The notes: generated from the sequence alone by a model not told the origin. A stretch of 64,000 nucleotides of DNA from Agapanthus africanus (GCA_030015575.1 CM057344.1:598184410-598248409); one strand, 5' to 3'; numbered from the stretch's first letter, positions 40,045 through 53,016 are shown. Program-made: numbers and translations.

Positions 40045-41625
40045 TGATTGGTAGAGATTCTGCGTGTTTAAGTTTAGTTAATTACCGCAATCAAAACGGT
40101 TTCGCTTGTAGCTAGCCGGTTGAGTACGGGTCGTCCGCAGGGAGATGGGAATCTTTTTCTATGTGCTTTAACGAGTTAAGTCCAATTTTCCAGATTTGTT
40201 TGTGATTATCTAAGTGTTAAAATGATATGTAAAGAGAGCTTGTTAGGGTTAGGATTAGGTTAGTTTGAGTTAGGAGTCGCTCACTTCTTTCGTTGCCACT
40301 CTTAATATCGGTGTTACGGTAATCGGCAACAACGGGGATTAGCACGACTAGGAAGGAACTTGCGAGTATAAGCTAGGCTTTCCAACGCTTAAGTTCTTCC
40401 TTTTGGTGCTTGTCCGTCCGTTCTTGGCTCTTAGCCATAACCTCCGGTTAATTCAACCACAACCGGTCTCACTACGGAATCACCGCTATCATGTAGGATA
40501 GGGTGCCGAAGGGAGCGGATTATGGTTCAATTAACGGGAGTCAATTTAAGATGTTGGGCAAGGAAAGAGTGAGATAGATTTCCTTCTCTCAAACTTCCCT
40601 TATCCTACCCTAACAAGTATGGAAACTACTCACACATCATAACGAAAAGAAAAGAAAACAAAAGAGGAAGATAGAAAGAAGGAGATTAGAAGATAACAAC
40701 TAGCTATTTGCGACCTCACCTCGGCAAGGATCAAGCGTAAGCATCATGGTTGTTTTTAAGGATAAAGGAAAAGAGATAAGAAAGAAACAACAAGAAATAA
40801 CAACAACTAAGTTAACAAATGAAAATTACAAGCATTTAACATAAGAGCAAGACAAGTATGATAATAAAATGAACTTCTTTATTCATCATTCTTCACTCAC
40901 AAAAGCTCACTACAAGTTTTTCATTGAAGAAGAGATGAGAAGAAGAAGAAGATCAAGTATTCTAAAACCTAGAAAAAATACAAGATTAAGCACACTTGGC
41001 TTCACAAAATTCTGGGCTATTTATAGGCTGGAAAATGAAAACCTAGGGCAACATTTAGAACTAAAGTGAAATGACCAATCTACCCACAAAAATTGGTCAA
41101 CTGCCGCCACTATACGGCTGCGGTTCCACGGCCTAAGCCTGCTATTGCCGCGGAACCGCGGCACTTTAGAGGAATTGGTTCATCCTTTTTGGTGGCTTTT
41201 CCTGTTTTGTTGTTCCCATTATTCTGGTATATGATTTTTCTCAGAATCGCTTAACGATTTTTCCAGAATTTCTGTTGATCAAAAGGTGATCGGATATGGA
41301 TCTTTTTGTCATGATTTTCTCGAGCTCCGCGTAGATTTCTTGGATCTTGTGCTGCCATTGAGCCTTGTGCATAAAAATGATATTTGATTTGCCATTTTGT
41401 CTCCTAAACTGGTGTGTGGCAACAGACGGATAAAGAGCGGAGATTCGTGTTTTATCTGTGGTTGGCAGGAACCCGGATTTTGTCGTGTTTTTCCATGAAT
41501 TTCATTGTTAAGAGCCGAGAACCTGTATCCTGCAATTGACTAGCAAACACGGCTCAAGAGTATCTACCGATAAGCAATATGATAAAAATTAGGCGGTATA
41601 AAAATGCAATAATCTGATATGAACA
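40045..41625 (-). repeat. 3' LTR of element E
   Basis: On the minus strand TGTTCATATC...CTACCAATCA. TATA box CTATAAATAG at 41017-41026 (minus). It contains the long palindromic element GCCGCGGTTCC...GGAACCGCGGC (41105-41165). The small frame 40869-41069 also occurs in the other LTR and has no known domain. Confidence 0.95.
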
Positions 41626-43319
41626 AATACCCTCAAACTTATCATTTGCTCATTCCGAGCAAAGCCAATTTATTCACAAAAAATTTCCTAATCTCACTTT
41701 CGCAGGGAACGCGATTGCACTGAGCATGTGCAACAAGCCGTTAAACCTCTAGGTGTCCCTAGTAGGAGGAGTGTTGTCTCCTGAGGGTTTTCAGCGGATA
41801 CTACCCACAAAATCCGGTCAAGCTAGTTTTGTAAAATAACTATGATTCAAACCCTAAAGTTTTGTTTCAGAAAATAACAATTCTATGATCCCAAGTCTAG
41901 ATTATCAAACCCTTATTTTTCACACCCCGCTTCTTATTTAACTACAAATTTTATGTCTTTATGTGCAGTGCAAATAGTGTCGTTAAGTTTCCAGAAGGAT
42001 CGATTTACGTCATCATGTCACACAATAAAGCCCAGATAAAATTTTTGAAAGGATCACATAAGTTTTATAAAGAGTTAAGCATTTTTCAAGTTTCGTTTTC
42101 CAGTAAAGTTTCAACTTTAGAATTTCTATCTTCCTTAACAGGAAACTAGTCTTATATTTCACTCCACCTTTTTCTTGTTTTCATTTCATACACACCTCTG
42201 TGAACGTGCAATAGTCTTTATCATAGAATAAAACCTTCATATCTCCGCTAAAATTTTTATAAAAGCCTGTCTTTTATCAAGATTATTCTCACACAAAGAA
42301 CTCTTAGGAATTTTAACTCGGAGAGAACACTTGCTTGACTTTATTTTAATCTGGACTTTCTAGGCTTCTTAGCGAGCTTTGGGCCAATGCACCTAAACCA
42401 GTTGGCTTTAGGGCATTAGGTGTAGAAACACCCCAGCGGACTTAATTACTCAAGTTACCTAGGTCTAAAAACAAAAGACAGTTTGGCGTGAAAATCATGA
42501 TGATTCAATACGAACGGAGACATAACCGGCAGTTCAATTATTTTTTTGGATAAAAGACGTGTTTAGTGGGTTCGGTGTGTAATCATTCCAATCAAGTTTC
42601 AGATGGGTTATTTTTCAGACTTAGTTCCAATTAAGGCATCAATAACATTCCTTCATATTCACTTCACTTCATAAACTATTCTTGACATTACTTATTTCAG
42701 AACAAACCTATTTGATCCTCAGAAAATCATTTATCCATTTAAAAGTTTTCAGACAGAAAAGACTTGTCATCTAATTTCCAAAACTCACGACACGTGTAGT
42801 GTGATGTAAAGACGTATATCAGCAATAGTTAACTTCAAAGGAGAGTTATCTTTCAGATTTTCAAAATCTAAAAATAAGATTTAGTTATTCTTATTTTATC
42901 AAACAAAACCGTCGAGATGTTGAATCAGAGTCCTCCCACTAGCTAACTTGACAAAAAAGTTTTTATGTTTTTAGAAAATTTTCTGATTTTTATGGATTTT
43001 AATATGCAGATGCAAAATATACATATGAATGCGAAGGTAAGAAACGCGTACCGAGCGTACCCCCAAACTTAAACTGGACAGTGTCCTCACTGTCATTGCA
43101 TGAAGAGATCATTTGATGGGTCAAAATTGTCGGTTAGATATACACAAAATTTTTATTTTTATATATTTTTTTTTGTGTTTTTGGTTTTAAGAAAAAGAAA
43201 AAGAAAAAGAATATCCACAAAAATGTACAAAATGGTATATACATACCCCCAAACTTATTTGGAACAGTGTCCACTGTTCTTGGCTGGATAACCGAAGTTT
43301 GGAGGTAGGCAGAGGAAGA
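41626..43319 (-). other. Non-coding 3' region of element E with repeated polypurine-like tracts
   Basis: No ORF of note; the env-like gene of some Athila elements is absent. The terminal polypurine tract AAGTTTGAGGGTATT adjoins the LTR (41626-41641). Two AAGTTTGGGGGTA copies occur internally (about 43058-43071 and 43243-43256), each within a longer repeated segment that includes CAGTGTCC. Confidence 0.65.
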
Positions 43320-45173
43320 TTATGCAGGGTAAACCGGCTCCTGTAAGAACATGAGCTCCTCTGATGGTTCGGCGCTAAGGTACGGTTTAAGTCGGTGTCC
43401 GTTCACTTTGAAAAATGAACCGTCCTTTGGATTCTCCAAATCCACAGCGCCATGCGGATACACATTCCGCACAAAATACGGCCCTTTCCAGCGAGATCTG
43501 AGCTTTCCTGGATGGAAGTGTAGCCGAGTGTCGTAAAGCAGTACCTGCTGACCAGGTACGAAGGTTTTGCGCAAAAGGTGTTTATCGTGAAACACCTTCG
43601 TTCGATTTTTAACGACAACCGTGTTATCATAAGCCTCATCCCTAAGCTCGCTTAATTCGTTCAACTGCAGCTTCCGATGGCTGCCCGCATCTTCGAGAGA
43701 CAGATTCAACTCCTTTATCGCCCAAAATGTGCGATGCTCTATTTCGACAGGTAGGTGGCAAGCTTTTCCGTACACAAGCCGATAGGGAGACATGCCAAGA
43801 TCGGTTTTATAAGCGGTTCGAAATGCCCAAAGGGCATCAGTGAGTTTCAGCGACCAATCCTTACGGTTCTTGGAAACCGTCTTCTCCAGTATCTGCTTGA
43901 TTTGCCGATTTGAAACTTCGGCCTGCCCGCAGGTTTGGGGGTGGTAGGGCGTAGAGAGCTTATGATTAATGGAATATTTCTGCATCAAGGTCTCGAAAGT
44001 CTTGTTGCAGAAATGACTTCCATTGTCGCTAATGATCGCTCGGGGGTGCCCAAAACGGGAGAAAATGTTTTCTTTAAGAAACCTAACGACAACCTTGTTG
44101 TCGTTAGTCCGGCTGGGCACAGCTTCGACCCATTTAGAGACGTAATCAACAGCGAGAAGAATGTACAAGTTCCCGAAAGAGCTGGGAAACGGCCCCATGA
44201 AATCTATCCCCCAAACGTCGAAAATCTCCACAACCAAGATCGGTTGGAGCGGCATCTCGTTCCTCCGGGATATCCGGCCCAAGTGTTGGCACCGGGAGCA
44301 AGTCTTGCAATAGCCATGAGCGTCTTTGAAGAGTTGTGGCCAGTAGAAACCACATTGCAAGATCTTCTCAGCTGTCTTTCTGGGGCCAAAATGCCCGCCA
44401 CACGCTTGATCGTGGCAAAATGACAGCACACTCTTGAATTCCTCGTCAGGGACACACCGACGAATAATCTGGTCGGGACAGTACTTGAACAAATAGGGTT
44501 CGTCCCAGTAAAAGTGTTTTACTTGGGATAAGAAGCGAAGTCTGTCCTGACTTGACCATTCAGTCGGTAGTAATCCCGTGGCCAAATAGTTCACAATATC
44601 TGCGAACCAGGGTTCGCAAGATACTGTCAAGAGCTGTTCATCCGGGAAAACGTCATTGATCGGAATTGGAAGCGAAGGCGAAGAAGGAAGTCGTGAGAGA
44701 TGGTCGGCAACTACGTTTTCACATCCTCGTTTGTCCTTAATGACAAGGTCAAACTCTTGAATCAAGAGGATCCAACGTATTAACCGAGATTTTGCATCTT
44801 TCTTCGCAAAAAGATGGCGCAGAGCAGAGTGGTCTGTGTAGACAATGACTGGAGAGCCGATGAGGTAGGGCCTGAACTTTTCTAAAGCAAATACAATAGC
44901 CAAGAATTCCTTCTCAGTTGTTGTATAATTGAGTTGGGCATCGTTCAGGGTTCGGCTCGCATAATAGATTACGTGCGGCATCTTGTTTATGTGTTGTCCA
45001 AGGACAGCACCAATGGCAAAGTCGGATGCATCGCACATAATCTCAAATGGGTGCGTCCAGTCAGGCGAAGAAAGAACGGGAGCAGAAGTGAGTGAGCTTT
45101 TTAATGACTCGAATGCAGTTACACAGCTCGAGTTGAAGTCGAATGGCGTATCCTTGGCCAGCAAAAGAGTCAA
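43320..45173 (-). pseudogene. pol: RNase H and integrase of element E
   Basis: 617 open codons. Residues about 45-170: RNase H ([45 protein letters not shown]). Residues about 255-320: integrase zinc finger H-X4-H...C-X2-C ([17 protein letters not shown]). Residues about 335-480: integrase core with [16 protein letters not shown] and [11 protein letters not shown] supplying D, D and E. The C-terminal part with [18 protein letters not shown] is the DNA-binding SH3-like end. Catalytic residues all look intact. The frame begins after a TAA at 45318-45320 that splits it from RT. It would insert element cDNA in the host genome. Confidence 0.9.
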
Positions 45174-45317
45174 GGGCCTAGCAATCTTGCTAAAGTCCTT
45201 GATGAACCGTCTATAGAAACCGGCATGGCCAAGGAAAGCTCGGATATCTCTGACGCATCGGGGAGGAGGGAGATTGGAAATGACCTTAATTTTCGCTTTG
45301 TCAACCTCTATGCCATT

Positions 45318-46382
45318 TTACGAGATGATATGTCCTAAGACAATACCTTCGCGCACCATGAAGTGGCACTTCTCCCAATTCAAAGTGAGATTCTTGTCCT
45401 TACATCGGGTAAGGACAGCGTCAAGATGCAGCAAACACTCGTTGAAGGAATCGCCGAAGATGGAGAAATCGTCCATGAAGATCTCCAGAAAATTTTCCAC
45501 CATGTCTGAGAAGATTCCCATCATACACCGCTGGAAGGTAGCGAGCGCATTGCATAACCCAAAGGGCATGCGACGATATGCAAACGTGCCGAAAGGACAA
45601 GTGAAAGTGGTCTTGTCCTGGTCTTTTTCGGCGATGGGAATTTGATTATAGCCAGAGTAGCCATCAAGAAAGCAGTAGTACTCGTGTCCGGCCAATCGTT
45701 CAAGCATTTGGTCAATGAAAGGTAGCGGAAAGTGGTCCTTCCGCGTTGCAGCGTTGAGTTTTCTGTAATCGATGCATACTCGCCACCCAGTTTGGGTGCA
45801 AGTAGGGATTAACTCGTTCGCCTCGTTAGTGATGACCGTTATACCTGATTTCTTGGGGACAACGTGAATGGGGCTAACCCACTGGCTATCAGAGATAGGG
45901 TAAATGATACCACTATCCAGACATTTTACGATCTCCTTCTTCACAGCCTCTTTCATGACTGGATTGAGACGTCTTTGTGGATCCCGGGCTGGTTTGGCAT
46001 CATCCATCAGATGAATGTGATGTTCAACGATCAGGGGACTAATCCCCTTGATGTCCGCCATGGACCGGCCAAAAGCTTGCCTGTTGCTGTGCAAGACCGC
46101 GAGAAGGGCTTTCTCTTGCTCTGGAGCTAGAGAAGCCGAGATGATGACAAGGAGGGTCTCGTTCTCACCTAAGTAAGCGTACTTAAGGTGAGACGGCAAA
46201 GGCTTGAGTTCGAGCATCGGGGGTGAAACGATTGAAGGCAAGATTGGTGCAGAGGTCTCGAACTCAAAGGACTCCAGCAAAGGTTCAAAACGAGTGTAAG
46301 CGACCGAGTCGGATGGTTCAGGTAACTCATCCGGAAATTCGAAGGATTCAAACTCGGGTTGCGAGCGGCTAAGATCGTTCAA
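45318..46382 (-). pseudogene. pol: Reverse transcriptase of element E
   Basis: 354 codons covering the RT palm and fingers: VEHHIHLMDDAKPARDPQRRL, WVSPIHVVPKKSG, WRVCIDYRKLNAATRKDHFPLPFIDQML, FLDGYSGYNQI, FGLCNALATFQRCMM (Ala where Pro is usual) and the catalytic FMDDFSIFG. The insert ITNEANELIPTCTQTG between KKSG and WRVCIDYR is typical of Athila RT. The frame continues from the protease through TAG at 46515 and ends at TAA 45318-45320 just before RNase H. Confidence 0.9.
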
Positions 46383-46514
46383 GAACGTGAAACACTCGTA
46401 GTCGTTGTCGGGCGCAGAAACAGCAGCAGGTTCGAGGAGGAACGCACTAGTGGCGTTAAGGTTAGCATGATCGAACAGAAACTCCTCGAATTCACACTCT
46501 TCAGGGGTGATCTC

Positions 46515-47693
46515 CTAGATCGAGCAGACGTCCAGTATATGAGCATTAGGTTCGGAGGGCTGATTCCCCAACCTAAAAATGTTGAGTTCAATTGTCATGT
46601 TTCCAAAAGAGAGGTTCATCGAACCATTGCGACAATTGATCACAGCATTTGAGGTTGCAAGGAATGGGCGACCGAGTATCACCGGAATTTGATTCCGGGG
46701 GTTAGCTACAGGCTGTGTGTCTAATACAATGAAGTCAACGGGGAATATGAAGTCCCCGACTTTGATTAATACATCCTCTAGCTCACCCCTAGGATGGGTG
46801 ATTGATCGGTTGGCCATTTGGAGAGTACAGTGTATGGGTTTCAGCTCTCCTACGCCTAATTGCTCGTATACTGAGTACGGAAGCAGGTTAACACTGGCAC
46901 CAAGATCTAATAGTGCGCGGTTGATGTTCTTATCCCCAATGGTAATAGAAATCGTAGGACAGCCAGGGTCCTTCCGTTTTTGTGGTAAAGATTGGGTAAG
47001 AGCATCACTCACAGCACTAGCCAAGAAAACTTTCTTTGGTACCTGAGACTTCCTCTTTTTCGTGCACAAGTCCTTTAAGATTTTCGCGTAGGATGGGACT
47101 TGTTGGACGGCATCTAAAAGAGGAATGTTAATATTAACCTGCTTAAATAACTCCAGAATCTTCTCCATTTGAGGATTTTGTTTATTAGACCTCAACCGGT
47201 TTGGAAATGGGACGTTTTTAAAATTGGTTGAGTCTAATGCTTGTGGAGGAGATGGTGGAGTCGGAACGGATCCCAGAACAGGTGTTTTCGTGGAGTGGGA
47301 AGCGGGTCCGTTCAGAGCAGAAGAAGAAGAAGAAGAAGGAGAGCCTTTTGAAGAATGGAGAATAGGCTCAGAAGACGAAGAAGCAGAAGAAGAAGCGGCC
47401 GGGGTGTCATCGTTGATCCGTGTGCCAATGTTGTTTTGCAGCATCCTTCCCGATCTCAATGTGGTCACGGCACTCACATTATGGTTCTGTTGTTCAAGAG
47501 CAACATGTACATTCTGTGGGTGACCGGGATTTGGGAGTGGCTGGGACGGAAGCTTCCCCTTCTCTCGCTCGCTTAAGGCCGCATTCAGCTGTGCAATCTG
47601 GGCCTCGATGGTCTTGATGCTTTGCCCGTGAGCGGCAGTGTGTTGCACTAAGGACTGAATGGAAGACTGGATGTTGGCGGTGGATTGTATCAA
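46515..47693 (-). pseudogene. pol: Gag C-terminus and aspartic protease of element E
   Basis: 392 codons. The first third is a Gln/Ser-rich Gag tail; LSEREKGKLPSQPLPNP resembles the Gag-protease linker of Athila. The protease follows with RALLDLGASVNLLPYSVY (active-site Asp in DLGAS) and the flap/ILGRPFLATS landmark near the end. It is in frame with gag (47928-49199) and separated from it by TGA 47928-47930. It is separated from RT by TAG 46515-46517. Confidence 0.85.
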
Positions 47694-47927
47694 TTGTTTA
47701 ACGAACGCCTCCAGACTTCGTTCGAGCGAGGAAACCTTATCGTTGTTTGACGGAACAGAGTTGTTTGGTGGAAAAGAATTGTTGGGTGCAAAGTTGTTCG
47801 TCTGATTTTGAAAAGGTTGGGGTTGGAAGGGCTGCTGAAATTGATGTTGAGTTTGTTGCTGCGCTTGTTGTTGCGGCGGAGGGGGCCTTTGGAAATTGTT
47901 GCCTTGGAATTGATTCTGATTTTGATT

Positions 47928-49199
47928 TCAGGCGAAATTGGGGTGGTTCCTCCAACCGGGATTGTAGGTGGAAGAGTATGGATCATTCCTCGGTCTTTGC
48001 TGAAATGCAGCATTAACCTGATCCTGTCCTTGCGATGGTGGATTGTAAGGACACTCTTCGGTTAAGTGAGAAGGATCGGAACAACAAGCGCAAATGGTGC
48101 GAAGGGGGAGAACAGGGGTAGGAGCAGGAGAAGAAAATTTGCTCTCTATCGCTTCAAGCTTTCTCGTTATCGCAGCCATTTCAGCTTTCATCGCAATAGA
48201 GACGTCAAGTTGGTGAATTCCTACCCTAGACTGACCGGTAGAAGTGGAGGTAGAAGAAGAAGAAGTCGGTCTGGTGCTCTCCCATTGTAGCGTTTGCTCC
48301 GTAAGGTCGTCAAAGAATTGCCACGCTTCCTCGTCAGATTTCGATAGGAAGTGGCCCTGACAGATGGTTTCCAACAACTGCTTCGTTGCTGGGTTCAGGC
48401 CCTCGTATAAGGTTTGGCAAAGTTGCCATTTCTCTATACCGTGGTGAGGACACTGAACAAGAAGGTCTTTGTACCGGTCAAAGCACTTCCAGAAGGGTTC
48501 AGAAGGAAGCTGAGAGAATTGGTTGATTTCATTGCGAATCCTTGCGGTTTTATGATTCGGATAGAACTTTTTGAGAAACGCTTTAACAAACTCGTCCCAA
48601 CTGGTTATGGAGTGGGAAGCGGTGCTATACAGCCATTTTTCAACAAGATCGCATAAAGTGAACGGAATGACCCGTAGACGTATAGCATCGTCCGACAGTT
48701 GGGCAGTTTTCATCATGGCACAAACGTTTTGAAATTTATTGATGAAGATATAGGCATCTTCAGATTCAAGCCCATGAAATCGTGGAAGCATGTTGATAAA
48801 GTGGGGCTTAATTTCAAAATTATCCCCATTGGCCGGTGGAAGAGAAAGGCAGGTGGGAAGTGTAGAACGGGTGGGATAGAAACGATCCTGGAGCGCGATT
48901 CGCTGCGGCGCTACAACAGGCGGTGGTGGTGGGTTATTGGTCTCCGTAGGAGGTGGAGCCAATCCAGGGGTAGTCAAAGAGATGTTTGGATTAAATCCTG
49001 GCATCGCGGAAGAAGAGATTGGTGATGGTGAAGGTGAAGATGTATGAACAGAATTCCGGTCAACGTCGGAGTTGGCCAGCAAAGGTAAAGGTGAAAGAGG
49101 AGTGGACGGAGTTTTGACGTCTGAGTCGATCGCGTAGTCGGTAGCGACTAACGTAACGCGGACTAGGCGGGCGCTAGTGTCCCGAGTCCAAGCGGACAT
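47928..49199 (-). pseudogene. gag: Gag of element E
   Basis: 423 codons from ATG 49199. Disordered Ser/Pro-rich N-terminus (residues 30-100), gag core from about residue 125 (FEIKPHFINMLPRFHGLESEDAYIFINKFQNVC, VEKWLYSTASHSITSWDEFVKAFLKKFYP, FWKCFDRYKDLLVQCPHHG), and one CCHC knuckle CACCSDPSHLTEEC. The TGA at 47928-47930 stands where Trp follows HPNF in related Gags, suggesting TGG to TGA. Confidence 0.88.
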
Positions 49200-50428
49200 A
49201 CACTAAACGAGTTTAGTATAGTCAAAGCGGAGAAGGTGAGGGTAAGAAAACGTCAATGGAGAAAGGCGATGGGTGGTGGGTGAAAAATGGATTTTGGCGA
49301 CAAAGGACAAGTTTTTATAAAAGTTTTTGATTTTTTTTCCTTTTTTTTATTTTATTTTTAGAAAGAGCTTTACAGAAATATGTACGGACTTACGGCTTTA
49401 AGCAATCACAAACAAGATATGCACAATCACACCTAGATCTAGGGCCACCTAGGTCTGCTAGACAGCTCCTAACTGTTCCAGAGGGCTAGAAATAGGACCT
49501 CAAACCGCCTCTTCTCCGTCAATTGCGACCAGGTAAGTGCCAGGTAAGTGGAAGGTTGTCCAACGCTTTCGTGAAGTTCCTTAATTAAATAACCACTTGC
49601 CTTCGACACACTTGCCTAGACACCGCAAAAGTCAGATAGGATAAACGGCCGATGCCTGTAACTAGTCCTCTGTCCTATTGAGTGCGAAGTCCTTAGGGCT
49701 GAGTCTAGTATTTTTTAATTAACAATGGTCAATGCATATGCTTTTTGTGATTTCTGGGGTCCTGGGAAGGGTGATGAAATCCCCACCCAATCTGAATTGG
49801 TTTCAAGCCCCTTAAGTCCGTATTAATGAATGCAAAGCGGTAACAAATCAACTGCAAACAATTTTTATTTTTAGCGCGGCGCAAAGAATCCTGCACAAGA
49901 ACAGTTTATTAGAAGGGGGAAGAGAATTTGCGCAAAGAATGCTGCAGAAAACACAGTTTATTGGAGTTCAGAAGAGTGGGAGAGAGGAAAGAAACACTTA
50001 CAGGGATTTTGGCAGCCCGAAGGCACCAAACGGCCGCGGTTCCGTGGCCTAAGCCTCCTTATGCCGTGGTTCCGCGGCGGTATGATAGGGTTGGGCTTCT
50101 GAAATTTTTGGCTGTGCTCTGTTGGGTGTCCTCTGCTTGTCTGGATGTGCTGAATTTTGACTTGCTTACTGTATCTGCTCCAGATTTTTACAGTAGACCG
50201 TTTGCTTCGTTTTGATCCGTCGCGGTGTAGCCGCGAAATGTGGGTCTATCTTCCCACGTCTTTGGCACTGAACTCGAACTTCGTATTATCCTGCACACTT
50301 GCACAAAAACTAATCAAAAAATAACAAGATGATTTTTTTTACAACGTATATTTTTTTTTTTTTGTTTTTCGGTTAGCTTTATATTCACAAATTAACCCGA
50401 AATTACACAAAGAAATAAACTACCATCT
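49200..50428 (-). other. Leader of element E between PBS and gag
   Basis: About 1.2 kb with no gene. T-rich and A-rich runs at 49325-49365 and 50330-50365. At 50028-50090 it holds a second version of the GCCGCGG palindromic element of the LTR. Confidence 0.7.
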
Positions 50429-50445
50429 CCCCGGCAACGGCGCCA
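50429..50445 (-). promoter_or_regulatory. Primer binding site of element E (tRNA-Asp type)
   Basis: TGGCGCCGTTGCCGGGG on the minus strand, two bases from the LTR; the standard Athila primer site. Confidence 0.9.
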
Positions 50446-50447
50446 TT

Positions 50448-52013
50448 TGATTGGTAGAGATTCTGCGTGTTTAAGTTTAGTTAATTACCGCAATCAAAAC
50501 GGTTTCGCTTGTAGCTAGCCGGTTGAGTACGGGTCGTCCGCAGGGAGATGGGAAACTTTTTCTATGTGCTTTAACGAGTTAAGTCCAATTTTTCAGATTT
50601 GTTTGTGATTATCTAAGTGTTAAAATGATATGTAAAGAGAGCTTGTTAGGGTTAGGATTAGGTTAGTTTGAGTTAGGAGTCGCTCACTTCTTTCGTTGCC
50701 ACTCTTAATATCGGTGTTACGGTAATCAGCAACAACGGGGATTAGCACGATTAGGAAGGAACTTGCGAGTATAAGCTAGGCTTTCCAACGCTTAAGTTCT
50801 TCCTTTTGGTGCTTGTCCGTCCGTTCTTGGCTCTTAGCCATAACCTCCGGTTAATTCAACCACAACCGGTCTCACTACGGAATCACCGCTATCATGTAGG
50901 ATAGGGTGTCGAAGGGAGCGGATTGTGGTTCAATTAACGGGAGTCGATTTAAGATGTTGGGCAAGGAAAGAGTGAGAGAGATTTCCTTCTCTCAAACTTC
51001 CCTTATCCTACCCTAACAAGTATGAAAACTACTCACACATCATAACGAAAAGAAAAGAAAACAAAAGAGGAAGATAGAAAGAAGGAGATTAGAAGATAAC
51101 AACTAGCTATTTGCGACCTCACCTCGGCAAGGATCAAGCGTAAGCATCATGGTTGTTTTTAAGGATAAAGGAAAAGAGACAAGAAAGAAATAACAACAAC
51201 TAAGTTAACAAATGAAAATTAAGCATTTAACATAAGAGCAAGACAAGTATGATAATAAAATGAACTTCTTTATTCATCATTCTTCACTCACAAAAGCTCA
51301 CTACAAGTTTTTCAATGGAGAAGAGATGAGAAGAAGAAGATCAAGTATTCTAAAACCTAGAAAAAATACAAGATTAAGCACACTTGGCTTCACAAAGTTC
51401 TGGGCTATTTATAGGCTGGAAAATGAAAACCTAGGGCAACATTCAGAACTAAAGTGAAATGACCAATCTACCCACAAAAATTGGTCAACTGCCGCCACTA
51501 TATGGCCGCGGTTCCGCGGCCTAAGCCTGCTATTGCCGCGGAACCGCGGCACTTTAGAGGAATTGGTTCATCCTTTTTGGTGGCTTTTCCTGTTTTGTTG
51601 TTCCCATTATTCTGGTATATGATTTTTCTCAGAATTGCTTCACGATTTTTCCAGAATTTCTGTTGATCAAAAGGTGATTGGATATGGATATTTTTGTCAT
51701 GATTTTCTCGAGCTCCGCGTAGATTTCTTGGATCTTGTGCTGCCATTGATCCTTGTGCATGAAAATGACATTTGATTTGCCATTTTGTCTCCTAAACTGG
51801 TGTGTGGCAACAGACGGATAAAGAGCGGAGATCCGTGTTTTATCTGTGGTTGGCAGAAACCCGGATTTTGTCGTGTTTTTCTATGAATTTCATTGTTAAG
51901 AGCCGAGAACCTGTATCCTGCAATTGACTAGCAAACACGGCTCAAGAGTACCTACCGATAAGCAATATGATAAAAATTGGACCGTATAAAAATGCAATAA
52001 TCTGATATGAACA
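50448..52013 (-). repeat. 5' LTR of element E
   Basis: Nearly identical to 40045-41625. TATA box CTATAAATAG at 51405-51414 on the minus strand. Palindromic GCCGCGGTTCCGCGGC / GCCGCGGAACCGCGGC at 51506-51551. Confidence 0.95.
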
Positions 52014-52018
52014 AGTCC

Positions 52019-52903
52019 CACACAGAGAGTTTCCCTGCTTCGGGCGAAACGATATAGAGGTCATATGGTTTTACGACAGGATTCGGACACATACGTGTTT
52101 TTACGCACGTACGATGTTCGGACAGTTTATACTAGCAGGCTTTGGTTTTAGCTGGATTGTAGTATTGGATTATTGGATTTATACAGTCTCAGTTTTTTCG
52201 TGTTTTCACGGATAGGAGGGGCATTCTCGTAATTAGTCGAGAAGCTTCTAGAAGATTGATGAGTTGGAGGCTTAGGTGGAATTTGCATTAAATGGTTTAA
52301 TGACTCATGGTGTGATTCATCCAAAGGAGTTAATGATGCATTTATTGCTTAATGACTCATGAGATGAACCACACAAAGTGAGTTAATGAAGCATGGTTGA
52401 TATTATTATTTGTTATTCATTTAATAATTATTATGTTTCATATATTCACAAATAAGATATTATTTCATATCATTCTCACTCTCATCTTCTCTCTCTTCAA
52501 GCTCTCTCTCTCTTCAAAGAACTAACCCTAAGCTCTCATATGTTGAGATCCAAGAGTTAGCAAGACTAATAGATCCCTAATCCTATTCTATATCCTCTAG
52601 ATTACTTTGATTAGCACTCATAGCAACCTAGTTATCTCAAGTGAGAGGTTAAGCTTGGAGAAGTAGCTCTTGGGTGGATCTTCTATCACAACGAGGAGGC
52701 CGATGAGGAGGTGGTCTACGAGAACAAGAAAGACTTGATTCATTAGGTATAATCATCTTTCATAGTAGCTAATCACTTCTATATTGTTGTTAGTTAGGGT
52801 TTAGCAAAGATCCGTAAAGTTAGTCGATATTAGTTTAAACAAAATGATTGTTTTACCTATTCCGCCTCCCCGCATCATGTGGGGTGTCTAACGTCGACTT
52901 ACA
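52019..52903 (+). mobile_element. Solo LTR F, right part
   Basis: Continues from 40044 after removal of E and one AGTCC. It contains CTCTCTCTCTTCAA repeats (52490-52520) and ends CGACTTACA before TSD AATCA (52904-52908). No gene. Confidence 0.75.
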
Positions 52904-53016
52904 AATCATGCTCGCCGAAGGATGCTCCGCCCCCAGAATGATGTTCCACCTCGAAGTCCAGCTTCAACATCCATCAATTTCATGCACACAACTCAAATGT
53001 GCGGTGTGCATTCATT

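Larger units (their letters stand above)
40045..52013 (-). mobile_element. Element E: Athila-type Ty3/gypsy element
   Basis: LTRs 40045-41625 and 50448-52013, TSD AGTCC at 40040-40044 and 52014-52018. Reading on the minus strand: 5' LTR (50448-52013), PBS, long leader, gag, protease, RT, RNase H, integrase, a non-coding 3' region and the 3' LTR. PBS TGGCGCCGTTGCCGGGG is the tRNA-Asp type of Athila. Protease carries DLGAS and RT FMDD as usual in Athila. No env-like ORF is present. All four coding segments share one frame, cut by three stops, so the copy cannot make a full Gag-Pol. The LTRs are very similar, so the insertion is young. Confidence 0.95.

Noticed and set aside
41626..43319. env-like gene of Athila
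   Set aside because: No frame longer than about 63 codons on either strand between integrase and the 3' LTR, and no membrane-segment pattern.
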